This document shows positions 37,501 to 49,405 of a stretch of 64,000 nt of DNA, piece after piece. The notes under the pieces are model-generated. The model was given only the letters and a program-made list of their open reading frames with translations, searched no databases and was not told the DNA's origin. Numbering within the stretch: position 1 is the first letter of the stretch; every line of letters begins with the position of its first letter. The DNA is taken from the NCBI GenBank assembly GCA_016801845.1, contig CM028907.1:23893598-23957597 (forward strand), written 5' to 3'. The stretch is from Polydactylus sextarius (lineage: Eukaryota > Chordata > Actinopteri > Polynemidae). Position numbers and translations under genes: made by a program.

Positions 37501-40500
37501 TCAGTTTGGTCTCTACAACGGCGTATTAGGGCTATGTATGATTTTTTTTTTTCCTGGAGAGGGGGGTAATATTCTGAGGAAAAAAAAGTCTCAAATTTAC
37601 AAGAAATAAACTCAGATATTTGAGACATTATAAAGTTGCAAATTCGTGAGGTTTTTTTCCCACAAATTTGCAACTTAATGTCACATATATGTAAGGGATA
37701 ACGATGTGTGAGGCAGTCATTCTCGTGGATTGATCACCTGCAACAGTCCTGCATCACCCTGTTGGGGCTTATTATTGTTTTCATGGTAATTTTAATGATT
37801 ACGGTAGATATCTTCCGCAAAAAACGTAGTCCCCTAATTGACAGATCGAACTTTATTTAAGGCAACATTGAACGCTGAACTGGACATTGCCGTTAATAGT
37901 GAAATGGGACTTCCCAACGTTGTACATATCAGACTGCTGTCGAAGCAAATAAACTTTTCCCCCCTGAGTCATGTTGTATCACTCTGCAAGTAGTCCTGTT
38001 ACTTCTCGCCAAACAAAAATTAGTTGCTAAGCACTGTCAGCTGATCCGTTGGCGGCCTACTACAGCTGATCTGAAAAACATCTGATCTGTGCAAAGAAAC
38101 TGCTTTGCATTGAGGCTTATTCCACAAGAATGACCGCCTCGCACAACGTTATCCATGACATATTTGTGACATTATAAAGACAGCCATTATAAGAGTTTAT
38201 ATTGTCACAAATATCTGAGTTTATTTCTCGTAAATGTGTTACTTTTTTCTGGGAATAGTACCCCTCCCTTAACCAGAAAAAAAAGATTCATGGCCCTGAT
38301 ACGCCGTCATAGGCCTCATATTCCACTCTGACAAAAAGTCAGATGTCAGTGGAGCCTGGATAGCTGAATGGTTATGGCGCATCATGTTGGCGTATATGTG
38401 TCATGCAACTGTTCAATGGTTCGAATTTCAGCTGCGTGGAGCTTTCCTGTCTCTATTATTAAAGGCAAAAATGTTAAAAAAAGGCATAAAAGACATACTT
38501 TGTAAAATTTACCCCGATCTAGTGGTGATAGTTTTCTCCAGCCCGTGCGCACATTTCCTTCTACAGTGGCTTCATGTGCCAGCGTAGAAGCCACCACAAG
38601 CCTGCTGCTATCTGAGGAGAGTGAGCTTCTGGCAGATGCCCGTGTGAGAGAAATCTGGCTCTCAGGATATATGTCACTCGTTTCTCACAGACCTCTCTGG
38701 TAGACTATGTGTGTTGGGTACCTCCCTCTATGAGTCTGAGTTGCTCGCATTGCCACTGAACGTAAAAACGCAAGAGGTGGAGATGTATTTACTTAGTGTT
38801 GTCCCCTGTCGGTGGCTGTAGTCTCAATCGCAGTGCAGAATGTCAACCTGCATTGAGCTCACCAGCTCTATGTTTATGTAAATGGAGTTTCTTCCTTTTA
38901 AAAGGGAGTTTTTCCTCCATTGTCGCCAAGCACTTGCTCAAAGTTAGGCTTTTCTATGTAGAGTGCCTTGAAATAAATGTATTTATGATTTGGAGATGTG
39001 TATATATATATATATATATAATTAGTTGAATTGAATAGTTCTAAATGGAAAAAAATCGAGTTTTGTTAATAGACAACATGAAAAATTACACAATGTTGCT
39101 TGAAAAAAAGTCAAATGTCAACGTTAATCTAACATATGCAGCATTTTACAAAACATACAATAACAATAAAAAGCTCCATTGAACATCAGTGAAACTGGAC
39201 ACATGCAGCCATGGATTAGTGTTACAGTGTACAACAGTGTTTATATTTGTGTGTGTTGGTGGCGCCTCCTGCAGGTCAAGGCTTGCCATCATTCCTCAGG
39301 ATCCATTCCTGTTCAGCGGGACCATCAGGGAGAACCTGGATCCATGTGGGCGACACCCAGACCAGCAGCTGCTGGATGTCCTGGACCAATGCCACCTCAG
39401 CTCTGTGGTCGACAGGATGGGTGAGAGATGGGGGGTAACGAGGGAGTCGATGACTGATGCTTTGTAACTGAAGGTGTGTCTGTGTGGAATGAAACAACCT
39501 GAGTGAAACACTGGTCCTTTGACTCAGGAAACTGAGAACCCACTCCACCCTTCACCTTTTCACATCTGACCAGCGACTGTCACTGGTGGTTACAAAATAT
39601 TCCTGCGGTTCAAAATCCTCAATGGGCTACACAGAAACCATTTGCTGATTTTCATTGTCCTAGAGCTCCACCCAGCAACTTTTAACTCAATTTTATTTAC
39701 ATAAGATCATATTATAGTTCTAACCTACTTCACATCTTTGTTTCGTCTTCCTCTCACATGGTTTGTATTTGACTTTGCAGTTGGAAAGTAAAGAGGTGTA
39801 GGAGGAAGAAGGGGGAGGAGAGAGAGACTTTACTGTTGGTTTTTTAGATAGTTGGTCATTTAGATAAACGTGAACTTGTCAGTGTCTTTGCATCAGTAAA
39901 AAGTATATGTAAAAATATGTATTATGTGTAAAAATTGATTATAGTGTTAAACATCCCTGCTTCATGCTTTCTACATGTGTGTGTTTGTGTCAGGTGGTCT
40001 GGATGCTGAGGTTGGAGAAAGAGGAAAGTCTTTCTCTGTGGGACAGAGACAGCTGCTGTGTATGGCCAGAGCTCTGCTGACACAAGCCAAGGTAAGACTC
40101 TGACCAGCATCCAGTCACAAACTGAAAGGAAAACTTATCTTTTAGATCAATAGATTAGCCACATAGCTGCCACCAGGTCTCTATACAGAGTGAACAGAAT
40201 TGGAGATGTTGTAGTGTTGCTGAGCACCACATTTGCTCTCCAGCTGAACTAAGTCTGACAGATAGTCAGAGATCCAGGAGTCAGTGGACCAATAGACACT
40301 GAGCAGCTTCTCACACAGCATAAGTTTCTGGATGGTGTTGAAGGCATTAAAACACAGTTTTCACAGTGACACCATCATCATCCAGGTAAGCAAACTGAAG
40401 TGGGTCAAGAACAGATCTCACCTGGTCCAAGTGTCTCCTCCATCAGACTCAGGTTGAGGATGTGTCACAGGATACCTGACAGCTGGACTACGCAGAACTT

Positions 40501-43500
40501 CAGGATCTTCTTCAGCTCCACCAACAGTAGTGTTAGCACCTACATTAGCTTTTTCACTTGTTGGCTGAGATCATCTGGTTTATTAGATTCTGTGTTTCTT
40601 CCCAACAGCATGTTGTCAACTGTCTCAAAAAGTAATAACAGATACTCATTATGAGTTGTGGACATGCACAAGGTTGTGAAATGTAGTGTTTGTTAGTTAT
40701 AATGTAAGAAAATAATGTAGTGGCGCAACAGCTCAACTAAACGTGACCTCTCTTCAGGCTGACATGTTGAGAGTCCTGACATTAAAAAAACCTCAACAAC
40801 TGAGGGACATTTCTGTTCAGAAAAATAGATATGACACAGAATTAGAACCACACATAAGAAAATAAACAAATATGACATTACAAATAAATCTTCCTCCTTT
40901 AACCTATAAATACCTGACATGACTACCTAATGCTCTTTTTGTTGATCTTTTTGATTTGTTTTTTATTTATGTATTTATTTTTATTTATTTATTTATTTTT
41001 ATTTTTTATTTTTATCAATTTTGTTTTTTAATTTATGTTTTTTTTTTATTGAAATTTGAATGTGATGTGGAAGTAAATTGTGATCACTGGGTCATCTTGT
41101 GGATGGATGCTGGAGAGGAAAAACTTCCTTTTAACAGGAAGAAACCTCCAGCAGAACCAGACTCAGAGTCGGGGGCTTTGGCCCCTGGTAGCGTCTCCCA
41201 AGGCAAAGTCGTCCTAGGTGAAGGGTTGGACAAAGAGCGGTTCAAAACCCCCTGATGAAGGGAATAACAAGGACTAAGTGTACCCTGCCTGGAGGGCCAC
41301 CAGGGCCCCACCGTGGAGCCAGGCCTGGGGAGGGGGCCCGTTGGCGAGCGCCTGGTGGCCGGGCCTTTGCCCATTGGGTCCAGCCGGGCAAATCCCAAAG
41401 AGGGGACATGGGTCCGAATCCCGGTGGGCCCACCACCTGCCAGGGGAACCACGGGGGTTCGGTGCCATGTGGATTGGGCGGCAGTCGAAGATGGGGGCCT
41501 TGGCGGTCCGATCCCCGGTTGCAGAAGCTGACTCTAGGGACATGGAATGTCACCTCGTTGGTGGGGAAGGAGCCAGAGCTTGTGCAGGAGGTGGAGAGGT
41601 ACCGACTAGATATAGTTGGGCTCGCCTCTATGCATAGCTCTGGCTCTAGAACCAAGCTACTTGAGAGGGGCTGGACCCTCTTCTATGCAGGAGTTGCACC
41701 AGGTGAGAGGTGGAGGGCAGGTGTGGGCATATTAATTGCCCCCGGCTCTCGGCCTATGTGTTGGAGTTTACCCTGGTGTACGAAAGGGTTGTTTCCCTGC
41801 GCCTTAGGGTTGGGGAACGGGTCCTGACTGTTGTCGGTGCATATGTGCGGAACATCAGCCCAGAGTACCCACCCTTTTCGGAGTCCTTGAGACGAACACT
41901 GGACATGATTGGCATGATTGGGAGGAACAGCCTGCCTGATCTGAACTCAAGCAGTGTTCAGTTATTGGGCTTCTGTGCCGGTCACAGTTTGGCCATAACT
42001 AACACCATGATCAAGCATAGGGGTGTCCATCAGTGCACATGGCATCAGAACACCCAAGGCCACAGGTCGATGATCGACAGCTGTGTTTGTTTCGTCTGAC
42101 CTGCGGCCGTATGTTTTAAACACTCGAGTGAAGAGAGGAGCTGAACTGATCTTGGCCTGGGCCAGTGAAGCTGTGAGTGTGGAGGTTTCCTCAGGCTGTT
42201 TGTTCAGGCTCAGCTCCAGGTGGCTCTGGGTCTGTTCTTCCTTTTTAAGCTCTCCCTCAAGATGCCTTATCCTGCCGTCCTTACGCCATTGCATCTTTGC
42301 TGTTTTGGACAAGTTAATAGCGTGGAACATCTTGGTGTCTGTGAGCTCCTGCATTAAATTGTTCTGTCATAAAGTCAAACACAAGCTTTAAATGGGTCAC
42401 AAGTCTCTCGGTTACACAAATATTATTTATATTATTTATGTTATTTATGTTATTTATATTCTTGATATCCTGTCCAGTTTTTAAATAACCACAGTCTAAA
42501 GTTTAGGCTTTTTAAAAAATAAGTTTATAATAAGTTTATAATGCATGTGTATGGGAGCAGGGTAGAGTGAGTCACATGACCTGTGATACCATCAACTCTA
42601 AAACTTCAGCTGTTTTTCTTTTTTTACTTCAGCTCATGTAGCTGCCACATCTTCTACTTCTCATAAATAGTTTATGCATCAAATTGCAGACAAATGTGTG
42701 TTTCACACAGTGTAACAACTTCATTGACAGGACTTGTGCTTTTTGAACTGTCAGTCTTTGAGCAACAAGAATCAGCCACAACTGCCCCATAGACTCCAAT
42801 GTTAACTGGCCTCTGCCACTATTGAGCAAATACAGGAAAGTGTGAACATTTAAAACAGACACAAATCAGTCATCTTTCACTTTATCTATTTGAATGACAC
42901 ATGTAGGTTTTGAGCAAAGTCTTTTGCTTCTCACTTTGAAGAAAATTCAGCGATTATTGTGATTGGTGGATTATTTTAAATACAAAATGGCTTCATATTC
43001 ATTAACATGGTTGGTTCATTATGTTTGGCTGAGTTTAAAGGATAATTCTTTCAATGTTACCCCTGTGTATTTATGTGCAAAAGATTAATAGTAAAGGTTC
43101 AGATTGTTTTTATAAATGTCTGACAACATTAAAATGTGATTCCTGCTCAGACAGAGCAGTTTGCTAGGGAGTAAGATCCTTTTAGTTTTAACCAGAAACA
43201 CTATAAGCTTCCAAATCACAACAGGAGAATAAGATGGCGTCTTCTGTCGTTGTGTAGGTCCTATGTATCGATGAAGCCACGGCCAGCGTGGATCAGAAGA
43301 CAGACAAACTGCTGCAGCAAACCATCAGAGAGACGTTTCAGGACAAGACCGTCCTGACTATCGCCCACAGGTGAAACGTCTTCATTCAAATCGTCATGAA
43401 ACGTCATTTTTCAGTTTTCTTTATGCATGTATATCATCCATGAAGTTCTTGTTTTATTCTCTGGTTTTGTCTTTGCTCACGTCACCAGGATCAACACCAT

Positions 43501-43624
43501 CATGGACTGCGACCGCGTGTTGGTGATGCACAGTGGGAAGGTGGTGGAGTTCGACACGCCGAGCGCTCTCTGTCAAAACGACCGCTCCATCTTCCACAGG
43601 CTGGTCGCTGGGAGAGGAGAGTGA
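25005..43624 (+). CDS. abcc10: ABC transporter ABCC10 (MRP7), complete, 21 coding exons
   Basis: ABCC10 is an ATP-driven membrane exporter of amphipathic anions and drugs. Exons: 25005-25180, 25752-27123, 28638-28865, 28963-29119, 29320-29450, 29558-29637, 30231-30402, 30925-31023, 31293-31482, 31743-31820, 32477-32665, 32750-32888, 32971-33163, 33774-34117, 34748-34917, 36714-36874, 36992-37245, 39275-39420, 39994-40091, 43258-43370, 43489-43624. All phases close: 1541 aa, slightly longer than human. An N-terminal membrane region (HVGPCFNQLVLGALPHAG) precedes TMD1. NBD1 has Walker A GKVGCGKS (about 697), signature LSGGQKAR and Walker B IYLLDDP, with Asp at the catalytic Glu position, usual for ABCC proteins. 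TMD2 follows. NBD2 has Walker A GRTGSGKS, a divergent signature FSVGQRQ, Walker B LCIDEATASVD with the catalytic Glu, and the IAHR switch. The exon 8 donor (ATG/GTTCGT) is weak. Intron 16 is 117 bases and open in frame. Confidence 0.96.
27200..27635. repeat. Very AT-rich tract in abcc10 intron 2
   Basis: Over 400 bases consist almost wholly of short A/T words (TAAT, ATTA, TTTAT), ending in a (TA)n run near 27609-27629. No transposon motif was recognised. The rest of intron 2 (to 28637) holds nothing identifiable. Confidence 0.7.
34566..34589. repeat. (TA)n microsatellite in abcc10 intron 14
   Basis: A GTGTGT run passes directly into about twelve TA units. No other feature was recognised in this intron. 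Confidence 0.9.
37513..38310. mobile_element. Long-armed foldback DNA element in abcc10 intron 17
   Basis: About 200 bases at the left (37513-37732) match the reverse complement of the right side (38116-38310) with scattered mismatches. Shared words in order are ACGGCGTAT, AGGGC, AGGGG, GAAATAAACTCAGATATTTG, GGATAACG, GTGAGGC/GCGAGGC and GTCATTCT. The roughly 380-base centre has no coding capacity. This is the structure of a non-autonomous DNA transposon with very long inverted repeats. Confidence 0.8.
38350..38495 (+). mobile_element. tRNA-derived SINE in abcc10 intron 17
   Basis: The head carries RNA polymerase III promoter boxes at normal spacing: an A box TAGCTGAATGG (38361-38371) and a B box GGTTCGAATTT (38418-38428). 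The tail reads TTTCCTGTCTC, then an AAAGGCAAAAATG stretch, as in tRNA-headed fish SINEs. It is no functional tRNA: the body between the boxes is too long and decayed for a cloverleaf. Confidence 0.8.
38800..39035 (+). mobile_element. L2-like LINE 3' end in abcc10 intron 17
   Basis: The stretch contains TTTTTCCTCCATTGTCGCCAAG, GTGCCTTGA and TTATGATTTGG and ends near ATTAGTTGAATTGAAT. These words, in this order, are typical of fish L2-type 3' ends. A (TA)n run interrupts it at 39000-39019. No coding part remains. Confidence 0.6.
40185..40515 (-). mobile_element. Decayed LINE reverse transcriptase in abcc10 intron 19
   Basis: The minus strand yields LDPLQFAY, then NAFNTIQKLMLCEKLLS and SWISDYLSDLVQLES in nearly the same frame. 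These correspond to the finger and palm segments of fish non-LTR reverse transcriptases (box with DxxxAFNT, then the WL..YL.D block). The copy is short, frame-broken and lacks the YADD box. Confidence 0.7.
41050..42147 (+). mobile_element. LINE fragment with apurinic-type endonuclease domain
   Basis: An open stretch at 41255-41827 followed by a frameshift to 41710-42099 encodes an exonuclease-endonuclease-phosphatase domain of a non-LTR retrotransposon. Visible marks are LTLGTWNVTSL at the start, DIVGLASMHSSGS, WTLFYAGV, GERWRAGVGILIAP and, near the end, HQCTWHQNT and RSMID. It is GC-rich against its AT-rich setting, which suggests a fairly young copy. Both ends are missing: no reverse transcriptase follows, because the sequence switches at 42148 to an unrelated coiled-coil relic. 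The clade was not settled; it is outside the restriction-like-endonuclease group. Confidence 0.85.
42148..42353 (-). pseudogene. Coiled-coil protein fragment in abcc10 intron 19
   Basis: The minus strand reads ELTDTKMFHAINLSKTAKM, then LEGELKKEEQTQSHLELSLN and STLTASLAQAK, a heptad-rich coiled coil. A longer relic of the same sequence is at 60567-61210. The protein family was not recognised. The frame runs straight into LINE sequence at 42147, so it is a broken fragment. Confidence 0.7.
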
Positions 43625-46600
43625 AACTACTTGGAGATGATGGAGTGAAGGAGGGAATTTTACACAAATGGGAAGATATATTTTTATACTTTATCCTGCT
43701 GGGAAGTCCCTCCCTCTGTCAGCACCGTCCTTGGATTCAACATTTAGTTTTGTTAAACTGATTATTTTTGCACACAAAAACACACACACATACACACACA
43801 ATACAAATCAACGATTAAAGAGATGAACACTCATTTGTTGTGTGATTTTCCTGCTTTATTTACAACAGATATGCTAAATTAACACTTTGTCGTGCTAAGA
43901 TTTGTTATTATTTCTCAATAGCAGGTCTACAGTATAACTCTGTTGCCCTCTGTAGTTTTTAAATGTACTGATTACAAAACCAATAACAAGACGTTATTGG
44001 TAGTTTGAGGTTGAGTTTCACTATATTATTATTATATCATATTGATGGTCTGTAGATGTGACCATGGTCATGTGACTTCATAGATTAACCATAGCCCCTT
44101 GACTGCTCAGTTTCACTCTACACAACTTGTACCAGTATGTGATTGTTGACATATCAGCATATACTGTAGCTGCTTCAAAAGTCAACAAAAAAAAAAAAGT
44201 TAAAAAAAAAGACACCTACCAATTTTTCATGGTGGGCTGGAACCAGACATTAAAATCTTTTAACAGCATTTTGTTAGGTGATTTCATGCATGAAGGTGAC
44301 ACATAAGCAAAGTCCTTAACGTATCAATAACAGAAATATACCTCTTAAAAAATGTTCTTTGCATAGCTGGGAGTAGATGAACAGCTGCCAGTTCTTACAG
44401 TTGAATGCCACAATCCTCCTTATGCCTTGCTTGTGGCGTTGTCTGTTACTACAGCCTATACATCACAGCAGGAGACCATTTTATTATCTCTGTTTATCTC
44501 TGGTTGAGCTTTGTCACTCATAACCTGTCACTGCCCTTGTCGTCCATTCGCAACTAATTGACACTTCCACACTTCGTTGTCCATCATTGATGATCATCAT
44601 AGGTCAAAAAAAGTAACATGCACATGTCACTTTTTTTTTTTTGGACCAATGATAATGCAGATCATCAAAAGGAAAGTTCTTTTTGTTCTAATGAATGACA
44701 AATTCATAATGTGATTCTTGCTCAGACGTAGCAGTTTGCTAGAGAGTAAGATCCTTTTAGTTTTTTTTGGTTGCTCTATCAATCCATTCAAAACCACCAA
44801 ACTAAACCTAACCCTCTACCTCTGTACTCTCTCAATCACTGGGCATGTTATTTTGTGACTTTCAGTGATATAAGTGTTCAAATCTTTTAAAAGTAAAAGT
44901 AGTACACAAACATGCCAGGCAAAATCCCACTGTTCAAATCCCACTGACGGCAGTAATTTTGCTACTGTTTGATGAATAAATCTTTTTTTATCTTATCAAA
45001 GATTAGACAAAGATCTGTTAGTGTCTAGTCTAGGGTGAAATGATAGAGTACACTCAGACACTCTGCTACAACATAGTTACTACTCTGACTCATTCATTTC
45101 AGTCTCTGGGCGACTGGCTGCTCCTCATTATCTGACTCCTCTGACTCAGGATCAAGCATGTAAGGTTGTAAAGGTTGCATGAAAATCACCTTTTTACATG
45201 GCTGCTTAAAAATGAGAATGCTGTATTTAATGTCATTTCTCATTGCTCTGAAACATCATGTATGTACATTTGCTGTCTGCCAAGTGTATGAACGTGGGTT
45301 TGAGGTTTAAGACTTTTAAATGTCACTGTGGAAGGTAGGGGTGGGGTCGCACACTGGTGGCTTTCTTCCTGCATGGAGCCGGACTGCAACGCTGCAAATG
45401 TCAAATTTCTCAAAAAGCGTCAAGCCACATTTACACTGTTGGGTAAAGACCTTGTAACGACAGAAAATCCAACATTTTTCACAGTGAGCAAGAACTTTGA
45501 GACAGTACACAACAAAACTTGCACAGAACTGGGCTCAGTGTGTGCAGTCATTTGTTCTAACAGGACTCACATTGTTGGTATTTAGATGCGCACTGGACTG
45601 TAAAACGTCACTGAAAACATCTCACTGACCAACACAACTCCAGCTCCTACAAGGCAAACGGTCAATGTGGCAGAAAAAAAGACATTACCGTGTTTCTTTC
45701 CCATGTCCTCTACCCCTGCACCTCAATCGATCACAGGTTGTCATGTTATTTCCTGAAATTAACACAGTTAGACTTCCACTGACATGTTTCCTTAAATGTT
45801 CAAAAATCCACAGATGTGTTTTGTCTGAACTGACGACAGATGAAACATTCCTTCCTTTATGCACAATATACTACAGACTTCATGCTGTTGTTTCGTGGCC
45901 AGTCATGTGACATGTGAGCGTCCACTATGCAGACTTTAAAAACACAAAACAAATCATTTACACTTAAGATGATGCTCTTTTGTGTCCTTCATATCACCTG
46001 GGTTTTACTGGGGCTCACATAAAGATCAAATTTGTGTCCGCTGGTTGCTACATGTCGGCAGTGAATGTGTATGTTAAGTTGAGACTGTCACCACATAACA
46101 TGGATGAATCCCCTGAGTTAATAAGTGTTAATACAACTGACACGCGTCATGATGGACTACACTAGATGTCTACAGGTAAAACGCAATCATAGTGAGCTTC
46201 TTGGTGGCATAGTGTGGAAGTCAGCGGAATAAGTTTTATATTATCAAGTGATGCTGTTTTGAATCCTGACGCCGCCCTGGCCTGATGTTTTTGTTTTATT
46301 TTTCATTTATTTTGTGGCCAGAACAATTTGTATATCTGTAACTGATGTTGTGGTTTTCACTTTTTCATTAACAGTGGTGTTCATATTGTTTTGGCAAAAT
46401 CTCCGTCCTCACTTACAGGGGCCTGTTGTTTAGGAAAATGACGAATCTGCGGATGTACATCTGGAATTGTGGGTCAAGGATCTTACCTGAACGCGCAGAT
46501 TTGGTGAGATTGTGTTTCTTTCTCTGTGCAGTGCGGTGTCTCATCAAAGAACTGTAAGTAATCTCTCCTGGAAGATAAGTGCTTTCATCTGGACCATCAG

Positions 46601-48091
46601 GTTTTTCACTGAACTATGGGGACTATTGGGCAAATAAACTGTGGCGGCTGAAAGATTGTTTGATGCAGGGTAACGCACTGTTTGTTTCATCCTTAAAGGT
46701 GCTTTTTTGAGGATGCCGCTTCATCAAGTTTCACCAAGCACAATTCCAATGTCAAGGATGCTTCAGATTTTCACTGAGGACTGAGTCCTTGATTCGTTGG
46801 AATTTCGAGGCTGCACTGATGTATCCTTGATGTTGTTAAGATACCCACAATCCTCCACTGCAGAAGGGAAGCAGCAGCAGTACTCATTTAAATATAAGAA
46901 CTTTGTTTATTTTATGAGTTGTTGATGTAAATTTAACTATGAACATGAACATACATTGATAATAAATTGGTTGTTTGTGGTTGTTTATGTTGCGGTTATG
47001 ATTGCGTCGCTATTATTGACATTTACAATAGTTTGGCGATTCATTCATCTATTACTTGGTCGTACCAGGACTAATGGTTTATCAACCACGTGACATTAAA
47101 CATATACAATTTTATAAATATTTTTTATTCTTTGCAGGGATGACAGTTCCACACTAGTCTGTTCCATTGTAGGTGATTCAAATGCTAGTGTCTCCGTAGC
47201 ATATGATTTCTAAGGCGAGCATGCTGCTTAGGAAGCACTCTTGACTTTGAGAAACAGCCATAGACACCAAATTGACTGCTGCTGCTGACTAGAGTGATGT
47301 ACCTACAGGGTGGCCATCTTGGAACAGTGTCACTCGCTCCTACAGTGCATTAGGAATGATGCGCCTACACAATAACAGTGATCATAAATTGTTCAATTGT
47401 CAAGCTATTTTCACAGAATTTGTTTGTAACAAACAGATAGATCCCAGACTGGAAGCTGAGGGTTTCTGTCCATCTTATTAGGGGTTTAGTTTACTATATA
47501 ACAACCTGCTCACATTATATTATCTCCTAGTTACATCTTACCAGTGGAAAGTGATCCCACTACATCTGGTTTGATCCACTCATTCGAGCATCCATACGCA
47601 GCACAGAAGCTCATTTGCTGATAACATTAGTAGAATTTGTGTTTGGGTAGTAAAACCGGACACATTAGGGAAGAACTGTGCATGTAAAAACACTCACTGT
47701 TTCAATACAGTGAAAACTCTAAATCTTTTTTTTTTTTTTTTTTTTTCTATAATATTGTGGATTCGATTTAGTGTGCATGGCTTACTGCCTAGTTTAGTTG
47801 TTTAGGCCTAAAACAGTATTTTTCAGTAATACTAAAATAAGACGCACCTGTGACAAAAAATAGAGTTGTGACGTTTCCCTCGAATTTAGAACATGCAAAT
47901 TGTTACAAGGTTGAAGTTTCTCATAAATGAGCTGTGAGCTGAGTTTAAATTTAAAGATTCATTTAAATATTCACATTTGACATTCAGCCTCTGACTATCT
48001 TCACTAGCCTGATGCATCAGATGCTTTCACATTGTTTCATTTTGTGCAAAGCATCTGAAACCTAACCATTGGCGTATGTTTTCTTTCTCCT
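43625..48091. other. abcc10 3' UTR and gene-poor intergenic tract
   Basis: The abcc10 3' UTR begins here; an ATTAAA at 43814-43819 is a likely poly(A) signal, followed by TTGTTGTGTG. Beyond it no coding region was supported. Two stretches (about 46680-46870 and 47290-47380) have the look of decayed DNA-transposon or MITE sequence, but inverted ends were not established. A T run lies near 47727-47746. Confidence 0.5.
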
Positions 48092-48300
48092 TCAACCAAT
48101 TGCTACTGCATGGTTGTGACTTATGTTATGCGCCAGAAATGCACCTGGTGGTATCTGTAGGCCAATAACGCCTTTCCTCTCGATACAGTTTTTTAAGCAT
48201 TCTTCTTGTTCTGGCTTTAACTCCTCAATTTCAGGAATCAGTGCCAACACAGGACGTATAACTTCATCTATCTCCATCCCATTACGATCATTCAGTGCCT
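48092..48300 (-). pseudogene. RecQ-like helicase pseudogene fragment
   Basis: The minus strand reads LKPEQEECLKNCIERKGVIG and then IPPGAF in place of a Walker A loop. The LKPEQEECL opening resembles the start of a RecQ-like ATPase family that is multiplied in fish genomes. The P-loop is destroyed (no GKS/GKT) and the frame stops soon after, so it cannot be active. No other part of a helicase was found nearby. Confidence 0.5.
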
Positions 48301-48862
48301 CTTCGAACTACACCAGAAAATCTTGAACTCTTGAGTTCTACGTCATCCCTTTCAGCCCTCCCTCTGTTTGCTGATTGTCCCGTAAAGCTCAGTGGGTGCG
48401 AATTAAATCCTGCAAATAGCTCTAGTGGTGGAGCTAAATGAGAAATTGAGTGGAAGCACTAGGCAGCACTAGCATTTATTTCTACATAAACAAATATGAC
48501 AGACTTTGCTCTGCTCATCAAAGTTTAGGACTTTGAGAAACTTTACCTGCAGGCTGCTGGCAAAAACCACAACGACACAGTCACAGATAAAGTTGCTTCC
48601 ACTTTGTCTGATTTATTTTCACTTTAACAACCAAACAAACACAACAACATCCCTGAGTTTAACATGAGGTCAGAGACTGTACTAATGTCTCTTCTACCAC
48701 AGGTGATCATCATCATCACTGAAAAATACTTCATCAGTCAAAAGAAAGAAATACATTCAGACGTGTGATCATTTTACACTGTTAATACAACCTGAGTCTC
48801 TGTCAACTGTCTTTACACCACTATAGTGAACTGAAAGAAGTCACATGATTCACTGAGCAGAG

Positions 48863-48868
48863 TTTATT
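48863..48868 (-). terminator. Candidate poly(A) signal of the CD22-like gene
   Basis: AATAAA on the minus strand (TTTATT on the plus), about 540 bases past the stop codon of the CD22-like gene. A second one lies near 48608. Either could end the transcript. Confidence 0.35.
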
Positions 48869-49405
48869 ACACTATTTTACATCAAAACAAAACCATGAAA
48901 ACCTGATCAAAATAACATTAAGATAAGATAAAACTCATAAAATATATAAATAAAATATAATGTATCTTTGTCAATCTGTCAACACAGTAGAAACAGAGAT
49001 ACATGAATACTGTATAAAAACAATGGCACATCCACACATCCAACAGATTTCAATTGTATCTCTCTTCAAAGGTTCATAAAAACCATAAATGAAGAGAAAA
49101 AGTATTTGCAGGTGAAATGGATGTTGTTCTACTTCCTGTTTCCATCAGGTGAGTCCCACCTTTGCTCCAACTGCATCTAAAGAAGATGACATGAAACTTG
49201 TGAAGCTACAGTTGTGAATGTAACTGTAAATGTGAAGTGAGCCTGGTTGTTTTCTGCATATAATCACGTGTTATTAAAACGTTTCTCATCAGGTGTGAAA
49301 CTGAATTATTTGATGAAATGTGATGTGGTCAAATCCATCACTGGTTTCTAATTATTCACTTCACAGCTTCTTCAGTTTCCAGAGCATTAATGAGCCAAGT
49401 CACGA

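Larger units (their letters stand above)
39739..43060 (+). repeat. Source copy of a duplicated abcc10 segment
   Basis: Three blocks of this stretch recur in the same order and orientation about 18.4 kb downstream: 39739-40110 (with abcc10 exon 19), 42148-42353 (coiled-coil relic) and about 42811-43057. The matching blocks lie at 58121-58189 plus 59806-60086, 60911-61122 and 61450-61610. Confidence 0.8.

Noticed and set aside
38350..38440. Possible tRNA gene
   Set aside because: A and B boxes are present but no cloverleaf or acceptor stem can be drawn, and a SINE-like tail follows.
41084..41655. Long minus-strand and alternative plus frames over the LINE
   Set aside because: GC-rich shadow frames of the LINE endonuclease; none has its own domain.
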